A DNA stretch of 64,000 nucleotides, from contig NZ_KE384384.1 in assembly GCF_000425485.1 (NCBI RefSeq), forward strand, positions 186,001-250,000, read 5' to 3'. The translations under genes were made by a program, and so were the position numbers. Below are positions 26,268 to 34,595 of this stretch, one piece after another. Origin of the DNA: Flavobacterium tegetincola DSM 22377. Lineage in GTDB: Bacteria; Bacteroidota; Bacteroidia; Flavobacteriales; Flavobacteriaceae. How positions within the stretch are numbered: the stretch's first letter is position 1; each line of letters begins with the position of its first letter. The notes under the pieces were generated by a model. It was not told where the DNA came from. It was given only the letters and a program-made list of their open reading frames with translations, and made no database searches.

Positions 26268-26303
26268 TATGTTTTAATACTGCTTTTGCGAAAATCTGGT
26301 TTA

Positions 26304-27191
26304 TTACTTTTTCTTCCAAATCGCACGTGTCATTCGGTCGTTTCCGTAAATATCTTTACGCAATTCAATCTCTTGAAAACCTAATTCAGTTAACAATGCA
26401 ATCATTTCTTTTCCTAAATATTGATTGATTTCAAAAAATAATTGTCCTCCACTTTTCAGATTATTAGTTGCCAACTGCGCAATTTTTCTATAAAAAATCA
26501 ACGCATTAAAATCATCTACAAACAAAGCTAAATGCGGTTCGTGTTCCAAAACATTATTCTTAATTTCATGTTTTTCTAAATTCCGAACATACGGCGGATT
26601 AGAAACAATAATATCAAATTGCTCCAATAGATTTTCAGTTTGCAAAATGTCCTTTTCTAAAAAAGTCACAGAAACTTGATTATGCTTTGCATTTGATTTC
26701 GCAACGTTCAACGCTTCGTGAGAAACATCAATTGCATAAACTTGAGCGTTCGTAATATTTTTAGCCAATGCAATCGCAATGCAACCACTTCCTGTTCCAA
26801 TATCTAGAATCTTAAAGTCGCTCAATCCTTCCAACTTTTTATCACTTAATCTTGCAATACTTTTCTCCTCACTAACAATCCAATCTACCAATTCCTCCGT
26901 TTCTGGTCTAGGAATCAAAACATTTTCATTTACCATAAAAGGCAGTCCATAGAATTCAGTACTCCCTAATAAATATTGAATAGGAATTTCCTTTTTTAAT
27001 TGCGTAACCAATTCTTCCCAAACATTTATTGCTTCACTTGAAAACTCAAAATCAGTATTAAGTGCCAAATCAATACGTTTCATTTGGTGTTTGTCTTCTA
27101 AAATAAGATAAAAAAAACTTTCAGCTTCATCAAATCCATGAATAGGTTCGAGGGCTTCGATGAATTTTGTTCGGTATTGTTTTGCGTTCAT
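26304..27191 (-). CDS. prmC: Peptide chain release factor N5-glutamine methyltransferase
   Basis: The 295-residue enzyme methylates the Gln of the GGQ motif in RF1 and RF2. It has the PrmC N-terminal helical domain ending in IPIQYLLGSTEFYG and PRPETEELVDW, SAM motif I at residues 129-137 (LDIGTGSGCIAI), and the glutamine-binding NPPY at 198-201 (VSNPPYVRN). Length and motifs are complete. It sits alone between the palindromic repeat and the GNAT gene. Confidence 0.94.
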   Translation of the reverse strand: MNAKQYRTKFIEALEPIHGFDEAESFFYLILEDKHQMKRIDLALNTDFEFSSEAINVWEELVTQLKKEIPIQYLLGSTEFYGLPFMVNENVLIPRPETEELVDWIVSEEKSIARLSDKKLEGLSDFKILDIGTGSGCIAIALAKNITNAQVYAIDVSHEALNVAKSNAKHNQVSVTFLEKDILQTENLLEQFDIIVSNPPYVRNLEKHEIKNNVLEHEPHLALFVDDFNALIFYRKIAQLATNNLKSGGQLFFEINQYLGKEMIALLTELGFQEIELRKDIYGNDRMTRAIWKKK

Positions 27192-27299
27192 TTTTTTAAT
27201 TTTTTAGCCTCTGATTTAAAAGATTTACCCTGATTATGAAACTTCATGAGTATAAAAAAATCTTTTGAATCATTTAAATCTAGGGCAAAGGAAATGATT

Positions 27300-27785
27300 T
27301 TATAATTTTTTCAACATCCAAATCGGACAAGACGTATGGCCCGTTGATCCCAAAGGTTGGTCTAAATAGTCAAAACCGGACTTGACATACAGTTTTTGAG
27401 CATCTTTCATTTCGGGTAAAGTTTCCAAATAACAACTTTTAAATCCAACTGTTTTCGCTTTTTCTAAACAGATTCCCATTAATTGTGTTCCAAAACCTTT
27501 GCCACGCGCTTCTGGAAGAAAATACATTTTTTGCAATTCGCAAACGCCATTTGATGGATTTTCTAACGCTGCAACTCCTGCTCCACCTATAATTTTACCT
27601 TCTTTTTCGAGAACAAAATACGCTGCATTTTCAACATTATAATTTTCAAACATGGTTTTTAGGGAAACGTCTTCGTACGCGGTTCCTGTTTTAGGTAAAT
27701 CCAATTCGTCAAAAACACTTTTTATTAGTGCTTCCACAAACGGATTATCTTGAACTTCAATGGGTCGGATGCAAATTGCTGTCAT
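27300..27785 (-). CDS. GNAT family N-acetyltransferase
   Basis: The 161-residue protein has the GNAT acetyl-CoA fold: GKIIGGAGVAAL, the AcCoA-binding PEARGKGFGTQLMGICLE (Q/R-x-x-G-x-G/A pattern), and the C-terminal YLETLPEMKDAQKLYVKSGF. The substrate is unknown. I chose the ATG at 27785 (MTAICIRPIEV); the longer frame adds 13 hydrophobic residues and would extend into the ribD start. It is divergent from ribD, with only 27 bases between start codons. Confidence 0.85.
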   Translation of the reverse strand: MTAICIRPIEVQDNPFVEALIKSVFDELDLPKTGTAYEDVSLKTMFENYNVENAAYFVLEKEGKIIGGAGVAALENPSNGVCELQKMYFLPEARGKGFGTQLMGICLEKAKTVGFKSCYLETLPEMKDAQKLYVKSGFDYLDQPLGSTGHTSCPIWMLKKL

Positions 27786-27808
27786 TACAAAACAAAATAG
27801 TAAATTTG
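27776..27808 (+). promoter_or_regulatory. ribD promoter within the divergent GNAT start region
   Basis: TTG at 27776-27778, a 22-base spacer, TAAATTTG at 27801-27808. The ribD GTG at 27813 is only five bases after the -7 box, so the mRNA would be leaderless or nearly so. The -33 lies inside the first codons of the GNAT gene. Confidence 0.6.
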
Positions 27809-27812
27809 TGAC

Positions 27813-28877
27813 GTGAAGATACATGAAAAATACCTAAAACGCTGCATCGAATTGGCCAAAAATGGCTTGGGATCGACCTATCCAAATCCGCTTGTAGGAA
27901 GCGTAATTGTTTACGAAAATAAAATTATTGGCGAAGGCTGGCACAAAAAAGCAGGAGAACCTCATGCTGAAGTCCATGCGATTAATTCAGTTAAAAATAA
28001 ATTGCTATTATCTAAAGCTACGATTTACGTAAGTTTGGAACCTTGCAGTCATTTTGGAAAGACACCACCTTGTTCCGATTTAATAATAGAGCACAAAATT
28101 CCGAATGTCGTTATTGGAACTGTTGACCCGAATGAAAAGGTAGCCGGGAAAGGCATTCAAAAACTAATTTTAGCGGGACACAATGTAACGATTGGCGTTT
28201 TAGAAGAAGAATGTCTTGAATTAAACAAACGTTTTTTTACATTTCATCAAAAAAAACGACCTTTCATAATTTTGAAATGGGCAGAAACTACTGATGGTTT
28301 TCTTGCTCCTAATGAGATTCTTCGCAAAGCTCTGAATGACAATGAACAAAAACCGGTTTGGATTACAAATCACTATTCCCGTCAATTGGTGCACAAATGG
28401 CGTACGGAAGAACAAGCAATTGTAGTGGGAACGCAAACCGTTTTGGATGACAATCCGAGTTTAAATGCAAGAGATTGGAAAGGAAATGATCCGGTAAAAA
28501 TAATTTTAGACCGCAAAAATCGTTTACCTGAAGAATTGGCCGTTTTTAATTCAGTAACAAAAACGATTGTTATTTCTGAAAGTGCTAGAGTTTTCAAGAA
28601 CGAAAATTGCAATTCAGAACTAATTAATTTCGACGGCAATTTGGCAGAAGAAATTTGTCAATCTCTATTTCAACATAACATCCAGTCGGTAATTATTGAA
28701 GGTGGCGCACAAACTTTGCAGACATTTATTGACGCTTCTCTTTGGGATGAAGCACGAATTTTTAAAGGAGCAACCTTTTTTAGTAAAGGTATTGATGCTC
28801 CAAAATTGTCAGGAACATTAGTCGAAAAGAAAAACATTCTAAAGGATGAACTTTTAATTTTCAATAACAATGATTAA
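27813..28877 (+). CDS. ribD: Bifunctional riboflavin deaminase/reductase RibD (GTG start)
   Basis: The 354-residue protein joins two riboflavin-pathway steps. The N-terminal deaminase has H51-A-E53 (PHAEVHA) and Zn cysteines C78 and C87 (EPCSHFGKTPPC). The C-terminal reductase begins near residue 150 (RPFIILKWAETTDG) and has WRTEEQAIVVGTQTVLDDNPSLNAR and IIEGGAQTLQTFI. Translation must start at GTG 27813 to give MKIHEKYLKRCIELA, the usual N-terminus. A HAD-hydrolase remnant overlaps its stop. Confidence 0.93.
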   Translation: MKIHEKYLKRCIELAKNGLGSTYPNPLVGSVIVYENKIIGEGWHKKAGEPHAEVHAINSVKNKLLLSKATIYVSLEPCSHFGKTPPCSDLIIEHKIPNVVIGTVDPNEKVAGKGIQKLILAGHNVTIGVLEEECLELNKRFFTFHQKKRPFIILKWAETTDGFLAPNEILRKALNDNEQKPVWITNHYSRQLVHKWRTEEQAIVVGTQTVLDDNPSLNARDWKGNDPVKIILDRKNRLPEELAVFNSVTKTIVISESARVFKNENCNSELINFDGNLAEEICQSLFQHNIQSVIIEGGAQTLQTFIDASLWDEARIFKGATFFSKGIDAPKLSGTLVEKKNILKDELLIFNNND

Positions 28878-29025
28878 AAACACCCTCTTCAACTCCAAAG
28901 CAGTTTTCATTAATTTTAACTCCAAAGGTGTGCAAGACAAGCAGCAATCTGTACGAATGGAGGTTTAAAATTTTCAAAACAACCAAGGAGATAAGATGAA
29001 TTTATTGATTAAAGTAAAAATCTAA
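28870..29025 (+). pseudogene. Probable remnant of a HAD-family hydrolase gene
   Basis: An ATG overlaps the ribD stop (ATGATTAA), and the frame reads MIKNTLFNSKAVFINFN, then SKGVQDK, with a stop at 28966-28968. It continues in the same frame to a second stop at 29023-29025. The opening resembles the usual HAD start MIKN-IIFD-FG-x-VFINLD, but both Asp of the DxD-like nucleophile region are replaced (FNSK, NFN). Only 51 codons remain against about 200 in functional enzymes. In related flavobacteria, as I recall, a HAD hydrolase lies between ribD and the IMPACT-family gene. This is inference; a chance ORF is the alternative. Confidence 0.5.
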
Positions 29026-29031
29026 AACAAT

Positions 29032-29643
29032 TTGGAACTAAACGATACTTATAAAACAATTGCCGAGCCATCCGAGCCTTACTTACTTAAGGAAAAAAGT
29101 AGTAAGTTTTTCGGCTACGCTTTTCCCATCGAAAATGAAGACGATGTAAAAAGCATCATTGAAGATTTACGCAAAAACAATAATGGAGCAGGACATTTCT
29201 GTTATGCCTATCAATTGGGCGTTGAAAAAGTTTCCTACAGAGCCAATGATGACGGCGAACCCAATAATTCCGCTGGAATGCCAATTTACGGCCAGATTCA
29301 ATCTTTTGACGTGACTAATGTATTAATTGTAGTGATCCGATATTATGGCGGAATCAAATTAGGCGTCGGTGGATTGATTTCGGCTTACAAAACCGTGGCG
29401 CAAATGAGTTTGGAACAATCCGAAATCATCGAAAAAACGATTGACGTGCATTTTATTGTTTCTTTCACGTATGAAAACATGAATAAAGTTATGCGGGTCA
29501 TCAAAGAGAAGAACTTGGACATTGTGACGCAAAAGCTGGAATTGACTTGTGAAATTGAAATCAAAACACGAAAAAAAAATGCCGAAACAATTTTCGACAT
29601 TTTTAATTCTCTGTATCCAATTGAGATCAAAATTAAGGAATAA
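29032..29643 (+). CDS. IMPACT/YigZ family protein (TTG start)
   Basis: The 203-residue protein has the UPF0029 N-terminal domain: KEKSSKFFGYAFPIENEDD, GAGHFCYAYQLG, RANDDGEPNNSAGMPI, then IRYYGGIKLGVGGLISAYK. A C-terminal domain of about 60 residues follows. The eukaryotic relative IMPACT affects Gcn2; the bacterial role is not well defined. An in-frame stop at 29023-29025 leaves TTG at 29032 as the only start consistent with the family N-terminus. It lies directly after the HAD remnant. Confidence 0.87.
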   Translation: MELNDTYKTIAEPSEPYLLKEKSSKFFGYAFPIENEDDVKSIIEDLRKNNNGAGHFCYAYQLGVEKVSYRANDDGEPNNSAGMPIYGQIQSFDVTNVLIVVIRYYGGIKLGVGGLISAYKTVAQMSLEQSEIIEKTIDVHFIVSFTYENMNKVMRVIKEKNLDIVTQKLELTCEIEIKTRKKNAETIFDIFNSLYPIEIKIKE

Positions 29644-29659
29644 TCTATATTCTGAAGGA

Positions 29660-30067
29660 TTACTTATTCAAATCGGAAATTTTATCCAAAACATAGTTTG
29701 GAGGCGTAATTGGACGGCCTGTTTTCATGTCTACAAATACTAGTACAGAATGGGCAATTGTTAATAACTCCTGATTCTCATTGTAAATCTCGTAGTCGAA
29801 TTCAATCTTTACCGACGTCTGACTTTTAAAGATCGTCTTTACTGTGATTAAATCATCATATCGCGCAGGTTTTTTGTAATTCATGGTCAGCGAAACTACG
29901 GGAAGCATCACTCCATTTTCCTCCATCCATTTATACGAAACCCCCATATTTCTCAACCATTCCACGCGTCCCATCTCAAAATATTGCGCATAATTTCCAT
30001 GATAAACCACACCCATTTGGTCGGTTTCAGCGTATCGAACTCTTACAGTAAATTCATGTATTTTCAT
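29660..30067 (-). CDS. Acyl-CoA thioesterase, hotdog fold (4HBT, YbgC-like)
   Basis: The 135-residue protein has the YbgC/4HBT signature: VRYAETDQMGVVYHGNYAQYFEMGR, with the catalytic Asp in AETDQMG and His in YHGNY. It continues with VSLTMNYKKPARYDDLITVKT. It hydrolyses acyl-CoA thioesters in the cytoplasm; the acyl chain preference cannot be read. It is convergent with the IMPACT gene across 16 bases and divergent from dnaA. Confidence 0.9.
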   Translation of the reverse strand: MKIHEFTVRVRYAETDQMGVVYHGNYAQYFEMGRVEWLRNMGVSYKWMEENGVMLPVVSLTMNYKKPARYDDLITVKTIFKSQTSVKIEFDYEIYNENQELLTIAHSVLVFVDMKTGRPITPPNYVLDKISDLNK

Positions 30068-30265
30068 AATATTCTAGTATATTTCTAATTAATAATTAAA
30101 CGTTATTTGCGGTGTCTTACAACATTATTTCTACAAATTCAATCGGTAAAAATTTTTTTTTACAGAAAATTGTTCACATATTTGTTGTCCCGAAAGAAGT
30201 ACAAAAGAGCCTCTCTTTTTTATCAAAATCAACCACTAATAAATAACATATTTTAAAGCCGAATT

Positions 30266-31693
30266 ATGAACAAAACTGCTCAATCAGTATGGGAAAACTG
30301 TCTTCTTTTTATCAAAGACAATATCCAAGATCAAGCTTACAAAACTTGGTTTGAACCGATTAAGTCAGTAGAGTTAACAGACAACGCTTTGTACATCCAA
30401 GTTCCAAGTAAATTTTTCTACGAATGGCTTGAAGAACATTATGTGAAATTGTTAAAAGTGGCGCTTACCAAAGAACTCGGGAAAAACGCAAAGTTACTCT
30501 ATAAAATTAAAATGGAGAATACTTATGGCAATAAACAACCGTTTACGGAACAATTGCCAAGTGCACATCGAGGACCGATGAAAACGCAAGAAGTAGATTC
30601 GCCATTTAAAAATTTAGATCCAGAATTAAAAAATCCTTTTGTAATTCCGGGCATTCGTAATTTGAAAATCGAATCGCAATTAAATGCTAATTACAGTTTT
30701 GACAACTTTTTAGAAGGTGATTCAAATCGATTGGCGCGTTCTGCAGGTATGGCTGTTGCCAATAAACCGGGTGGAACTTCGTTTAATCCGCTACTTATTT
30801 TTGGTGGTGTTGGATTAGGAAAAACCCATTTGGCTCATGCAATTGGTGTTGAAATCAAAGATAAATATCCTGAAAAAACGGTTTTATATATTTCAGCTGA
30901 AATTTTTACACAACAATATATTGATTCGGTTAAGAAAAACAACCGTAACGACTTTATACATTTCTATCAACTGATTGACGTTTTAATCATTGACGACGTG
31001 CAATTTCTTTCTGGTAAAACAGGAACACAAGATGTGTTTTTCCACATTTTTAATTATTTGCACCAAAACGGAAAGCAAGTAATTTTGACTTCAGACAAAG
31101 CACCTGTTGACATGCAAGATATTGAGCAACGCTTGTTATCTCGTTTTAAATGGGGACTTTCGGCAGAATTACATCAACCTGATTACGAAACTAGGGTTTC
31201 TATTGTAAAAAATATTCTGTACCGTGACGGTGTTGAAATCCCAGAAGAAATCATTGAGTACGTTGCCAGAAATATTAAATCAAACGTTCGTGAATTGGAA
31301 GGTGCCATTATTTCTTTAATTGCACAATCTTCTTTCAACAAGAAAGAAGTAACCCTTGATTTAGCGAAACAAGTTGTTGAAAAATTTGTCAAAAACGTAA
31401 AAAGAGAAATTTCTATTGACTACATTCAGAAAGTAGTTTCTGATTATTTTCAGTTGGACCTGGACACATTGCAATCCAAAACTAGAAAAAGACACGTGGT
31501 TCAAGCGCGTCAGTTGGCTATGTTTTTTGCAAAGAAATTTACAAAAGCTTCACTTGCTAATATTGGTTCCCAAATTGGCGATCGTGATCACGCTACCGTT
31601 TTACACGCGTGCAAAACTGTAGATAATTTGGTTTCAACAGACAAACAATTTAAAAAGTACGTAGAAGACATTCATAAGAAACTTTCGCTCTAA
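30266..31693 (+). CDS. dnaA: Chromosomal replication initiator protein DnaA
   Basis: The 475-residue protein contains domain I (SVWENCLLFIKDNIQDQAYKT), a linker to about residue 135, and the AAA+ domain with Walker A at 180-188 (GGVGLGKTH) and Walker B IIDDVQFLSG. The C-terminal DNA-binding domain includes VQARQLAMFFAKKF and the DnaA signature IGDRDHATVLHACKTV. It opens oriC. No dnaN or recF follows; instead a phosphatase gene begins one base after its stop. Confidence 0.96.
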   Translation: MNKTAQSVWENCLLFIKDNIQDQAYKTWFEPIKSVELTDNALYIQVPSKFFYEWLEEHYVKLLKVALTKELGKNAKLLYKIKMENTYGNKQPFTEQLPSAHRGPMKTQEVDSPFKNLDPELKNPFVIPGIRNLKIESQLNANYSFDNFLEGDSNRLARSAGMAVANKPGGTSFNPLLIFGGVGLGKTHLAHAIGVEIKDKYPEKTVLYISAEIFTQQYIDSVKKNNRNDFIHFYQLIDVLIIDDVQFLSGKTGTQDVFFHIFNYLHQNGKQVILTSDKAPVDMQDIEQRLLSRFKWGLSAELHQPDYETRVSIVKNILYRDGVEIPEEIIEYVARNIKSNVRELEGAIISLIAQSSFNKKEVTLDLAKQVVEKFVKNVKREISIDYIQKVVSDYFQLDLDTLQSKTRKRHVVQARQLAMFFAKKFTKASLANIGSQIGDRDHATVLHACKTVDNLVSTDKQFKKYVEDIHKKLSL

Positions 31694-31694
31694 A

Positions 31695-32162
31695 ATGAAA
31701 ACGAAGATTTTGATGGTTTGCTTGGGCAATATTTGCCGATCACCTTTAGCTGAAGGAATTTTAGCTTCAAAACTTTCATCGGATCATTTTACAGTAGATT
31801 CTGCTGGAACTGGAAATTACCACATTGGCAAAAAACCAGATTCACGTTCCATTCAAGTGGCACAGTTGAACGGAATTGATATTTCTAAACAAAAAGCAAG
31901 GCAGTTTACCGCGCAAGATTTTGACGATTATGATTATATCTTTGCAATGGACGGTTCCAACTTACAGAATATTTTAGCTTTAGCTCCCAATTTAAAAGCC
32001 AAAGAAAAAGTAACACTTATCTTGAACGAACTTTTTGAAAATGAGAACGTAGATGTTCCAGATCCTTATTTTGGTTTGGAAAACGGTTTTGAAATTGTAT
32101 ACAATATGCTAGACGAAGCTTGTGAAGTCATTGCTAAAAAGCTTAAAAACAATCCTAAATAA
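31695..32162 (+). CDS. Low-molecular-weight protein-tyrosine phosphatase
   Basis: The 155-residue protein has the P-loop C9-L-G-N-I-C14-R15-S-P near the N-terminus, where C9 is the nucleophile and R15 binds phosphate. The general-acid Asp is in DVPDPYFG. It dephosphorylates phosphotyrosine proteins and could act on tyrosine kinases such as the Wzc-like kinase encoded later, though the two are far apart. The stop overlaps the next start by one base (TAATG). Confidence 0.92.
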   Translation: MKTKILMVCLGNICRSPLAEGILASKLSSDHFTVDSAGTGNYHIGKKPDSRSIQVAQLNGIDISKQKARQFTAQDFDDYDYIFAMDGSNLQNILALAPNLKAKEKVTLILNELFENENVDVPDPYFGLENGFEIVYNMLDEACEVIAKKLKNNPK

Positions 32163-32875
32163 TGCAATCAAAAGGAAAACTTTATTTAATTCCCAACACA
32201 TTAGGCGATACCAATCCGATGGACGTATTACCACAAACCGTACAAAGAGCCATTGAAATGATGGATACCTTTGTTGTGGAAAATGAAAAAGATGCTCGGA
32301 AATTCATCAAAAGTATTTGCCCTGAAAAAGTGCAATCGACTTTAAAGTTGAGTGCATTAAATAAACGTACAGAAAAATCAGAGCATTTTGCAATGATTAA
32401 ACCTTGTTTGGAAGGTCAAAATATCGGACTCATGTCAGATGCAGGATGTCCTGGAGTAGCTGATCCTGGTGCTGCAATTGTAAAATTAGCACATGAAAAC
32501 GGCATTCAAGTGATTCCGCTTGTTGGTCCTTCTTCCATTTTGCTTGCCGTAATGGCGTCGGGAATGAATGGACAGAGCTTTGCATTCAACGGTTACTTAC
32601 CCATTGACAAAGACGAAAAGAAAGCCACGTTAAAAAGTCTTGAAAAATTATCAGGCGATAAAAACCAGTCGCAATTATTTATTGAAACACCTTACCGTAA
32701 TAATAAAATGTTGGAAGATTTATTACAAATTCTTCAACCTTCTACCCATATTTGTGTCGCTGCTGATATCACTTTGCCCACAGAGTACATTAAAACCATG
32801 CGCGTTAATGAATGGAAAAAGATAAAAGTGGATTTACATAATCGGCCTTGTATTTTCATTATCCATAAAATGTAA
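32162..32875 (+). CDS. RsmI-like SAM-dependent methyltransferase (tetrapyrrole methylase fold)
   Basis: The 237-residue protein has the tetrapyrrole methylase fold used by RsmI, which 2'-O-methylates 16S rRNA. Motifs include the start GKLYLIPNTLGDTNP, NIGLMSDAGCPGVADPGAAIV, and VIPLVGPSSILLAVMASGMNGQSFAF. It is shorter than canonical RsmI (about 285), and the Bacteroidota short form may have different specificity. It is coupled to the phosphatase gene. Confidence 0.85.
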   Translation: MQSKGKLYLIPNTLGDTNPMDVLPQTVQRAIEMMDTFVVENEKDARKFIKSICPEKVQSTLKLSALNKRTEKSEHFAMIKPCLEGQNIGLMSDAGCPGVADPGAAIVKLAHENGIQVIPLVGPSSILLAVMASGMNGQSFAFNGYLPIDKDEKKATLKSLEKLSGDKNQSQLFIETPYRNNKMLEDLLQILQPSTHICVAADITLPTEYIKTMRVNEWKKIKVDLHNRPCIFIIHKM

Positions 32876-32881
32876 ACCCAC

Positions 32882-32912
32882 AAAAAAAGCGACTTCTTGA
32901 AGTCGCTTTTTT
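32882..32912. terminator. Terminator after the RsmI-like gene
   Basis: AAAAAAAGCGACTTC / GAAGTCGCTTTTTT hairpin with a short loop, usable on both strands. Confidence 0.88.
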
Positions 32913-32929
32913 ATTGATCCATATTTAAA

Positions 32930-33577
32930 TTAGTTTTTAACCTTAGCCTTGTTGTTTGCAACAATAGACGAGGTATCGTATCCACCAAATTTTTTCATGT
33001 AGCTTTGCAATGAAGTACCGTAGCCATCTTTAATTGCACGTGTTCCTTTGCTTTTAAGAAACTTTTTAACCGAACCTGCACCACCCAAATGAGCCGCAGC
33101 CAAAAGTCCAGATTCCGTAATTGCTACGCCATTAATAACCTTACCATCGTAGGCTTCAATCTCTTTGCGCAATTCCCATTTGTTTATAGCAAGCAAAACT
33201 TTAAAAGCTTTTTCTTGCATTCGAGGGTTTTTTAAAAATTCTGAACGGTCTTGGATACCGATTGCACTTAAAGCCGCACGTCCAAATTGATATTTCCCCA
33301 TGTATCCAAGAGAATTAATCAATGTGTACTTTCCTTGCGATTCTTTCCAAGCAAGCGCTTCTTTAAATCCGGTAAATGTTTTTCCAGTGTACGGAAAATT
33401 AAAATTTAAAAATTCTTCGGTTTCGTTGTCAATTTCTTCAAGGGAAGGAAGACTGTAAAAAGACGCTTCGTCCGGCGTCACAACGTTTCGATTTCTGTGT
33501 GTAGTTGCTTTAAAACTTAAAGTAATAAAAGCAGTAATAAGTCCAATACTAGTATAGTATATCCATTTTTTTATCAT
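32930..33577 (-). CDS. Lysozyme-like, probable peptidoglycan-cleaving protein
   Basis: The 215-residue protein has an N-terminal membrane segment (WIYYTSIGLITAFITLSF) with signal-anchor character. Its globular region recalls lytic transglycosylase or lysozyme folds: ALAWKESQGKYTLIN with a candidate catalytic Glu, LGYMGKYQFGRAAL, then GLLAAAHLGGAGSVKKFL. The GKYQFG and AAHLGG motifs match this fold in flavobacterial proteins. It should act on the cell wall outside the inner membrane. A LysM domain is not visible. Confidence 0.75.
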   Translation of the reverse strand: MIKKWIYYTSIGLITAFITLSFKATTHRNRNVVTPDEASFYSLPSLEEIDNETEEFLNFNFPYTGKTFTGFKEALAWKESQGKYTLINSLGYMGKYQFGRAALSAIGIQDRSEFLKNPRMQEKAFKVLLAINKWELRKEIEAYDGKVINGVAITESGLLAAAHLGGAGSVKKFLKSKGTRAIKDGYGTSLQSYMKKFGGYDTSSIVANNKAKVKN

Positions 33578-33675
33578 AACTTGAATTTCTTCTCAAACCC
33601 TGTCACTTTGAGAAATTTCAGCCCGCAAATATACAACAAAAAATATAAATCTGATTTTCAGCATGTTAATAAACT

Positions 33676-34593
33676 CTAAAAATAAACAGCATGCCATTTA
33701 AACCTACCGTTAGCAAGGACTTCGAGCGTTGGAGCAGGAATTTTAATTGTATTAAATAGAGAGAAAATTGTTTTCAACGCATGATTTTTGGTTTTAATTC
33801 GAGTCAAATCAACATCTAAACTGAAGTAAAATTGACGCACACGCTCTGATTCTGGAAAAAATATTGCGTTCACTAAACGATCTTCACCAGTACTCATTCC
33901 TTCAGCACCGTAACCAACTGCTAAATTCAGCCATTTTGGTACCTTTGAATTGGGGAGAAATGAGTTTACATTTGCAGACAACCAATAGGTTTGACCATTA
34001 TAATCTTTGAGAATTTGTTCCGTTAAACTTTTTCCTAAAACTTCAGGACGTGCACTTGGATAAACGGTTTGATGAAAAGAAAATTTAGGTACAATGCGTT
34101 GATCATTCCACAATAAATCTTGACCGATGAATAATGCAGTACCCGAGGCATTAGCCAAAACATCGCCATAAGAAGCACCCCATTCGGCAGAAAATCCGTC
34201 CATGACTTCCACCGCAGTAAAGAATACAAAACCAAAAGTGGCGCCATACAAGCGCTGGTTCTTTTTGCTACTTCCGCTCCATTCCAACAGTTCTGCACCA
34301 GCACGGCCAACATGATAAGCAGAAAAAACGTGTCCCGCTTTGTCCATTTGCAACCACTGGGCATTGTCGTTTATAAAATGAAAATCGCTTTTAGGATACG
34401 TTTTATACCACAATTCATTTAGTGCTACTAATATTGCCGAAGCCGCAACAGCTTCAATTACAACAACAGTATTCTGCCTTTTTAGATTTAATGTATCAGC
34501 AGGTTTCAAAAAAGCATCTACTTTGCTTTGCGCAAAAATCGAATGAATTCCAGCGCATAGAGCAATTATAGTAATAGCTGATCTCAAATTCAA
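33676..34593 (-). CDS. DUF2279 family protein (TTG start)
   Basis: The 305-residue protein begins with a signal peptide ending in IFAQ. The DUF2279 core follows: HFINDNAQWLQMDKAGHVFSAYH, then VMDGFSAEWGASYGDVLANASG. The second half looks like a beta-barrel (SANVNSFLPN, LNLAVGYGAEG), ending in ANGRFKWHAVYF, so it may be an outer-membrane protein. The only start after the mltG stop is TTG at 34593, two bases away. Function unknown. Confidence 0.82.
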   Translation of the reverse strand: MNLRSAITIIALCAGIHSIFAQSKVDAFLKPADTLNLKRQNTVVVIEAVAASAILVALNELWYKTYPKSDFHFINDNAQWLQMDKAGHVFSAYHVGRAGAELLEWSGSSKKNQRLYGATFGFVFFTAVEVMDGFSAEWGASYGDVLANASGTALFIGQDLLWNDQRIVPKFSFHQTVYPSARPEVLGKSLTEQILKDYNGQTYWLSANVNSFLPNSKVPKWLNLAVGYGAEGMSTGEDRLVNAIFFPESERVRQFYFSLDVDLTRIKTKNHALKTIFSLFNTIKIPAPTLEVLANGRFKWHAVYF

Positions 34594-34595
34594 AC

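Noticed and set aside
27213..27271. Inverted repeat GATTTAAAAGATTT / AAATCTTTTGAATC between prmC and the GNAT gene
   Set aside because: Very A+T-rich, one mismatch, 31-base spacer, no clear T-run position; could arise from composition and is not called as a terminator.
30068..30265. Chromosomal origin next to dnaA
   Set aside because: Only a single two-mismatch DnaA-box-like TTGTTCACA is seen, with no cluster of boxes and no dnaN or recF nearby.
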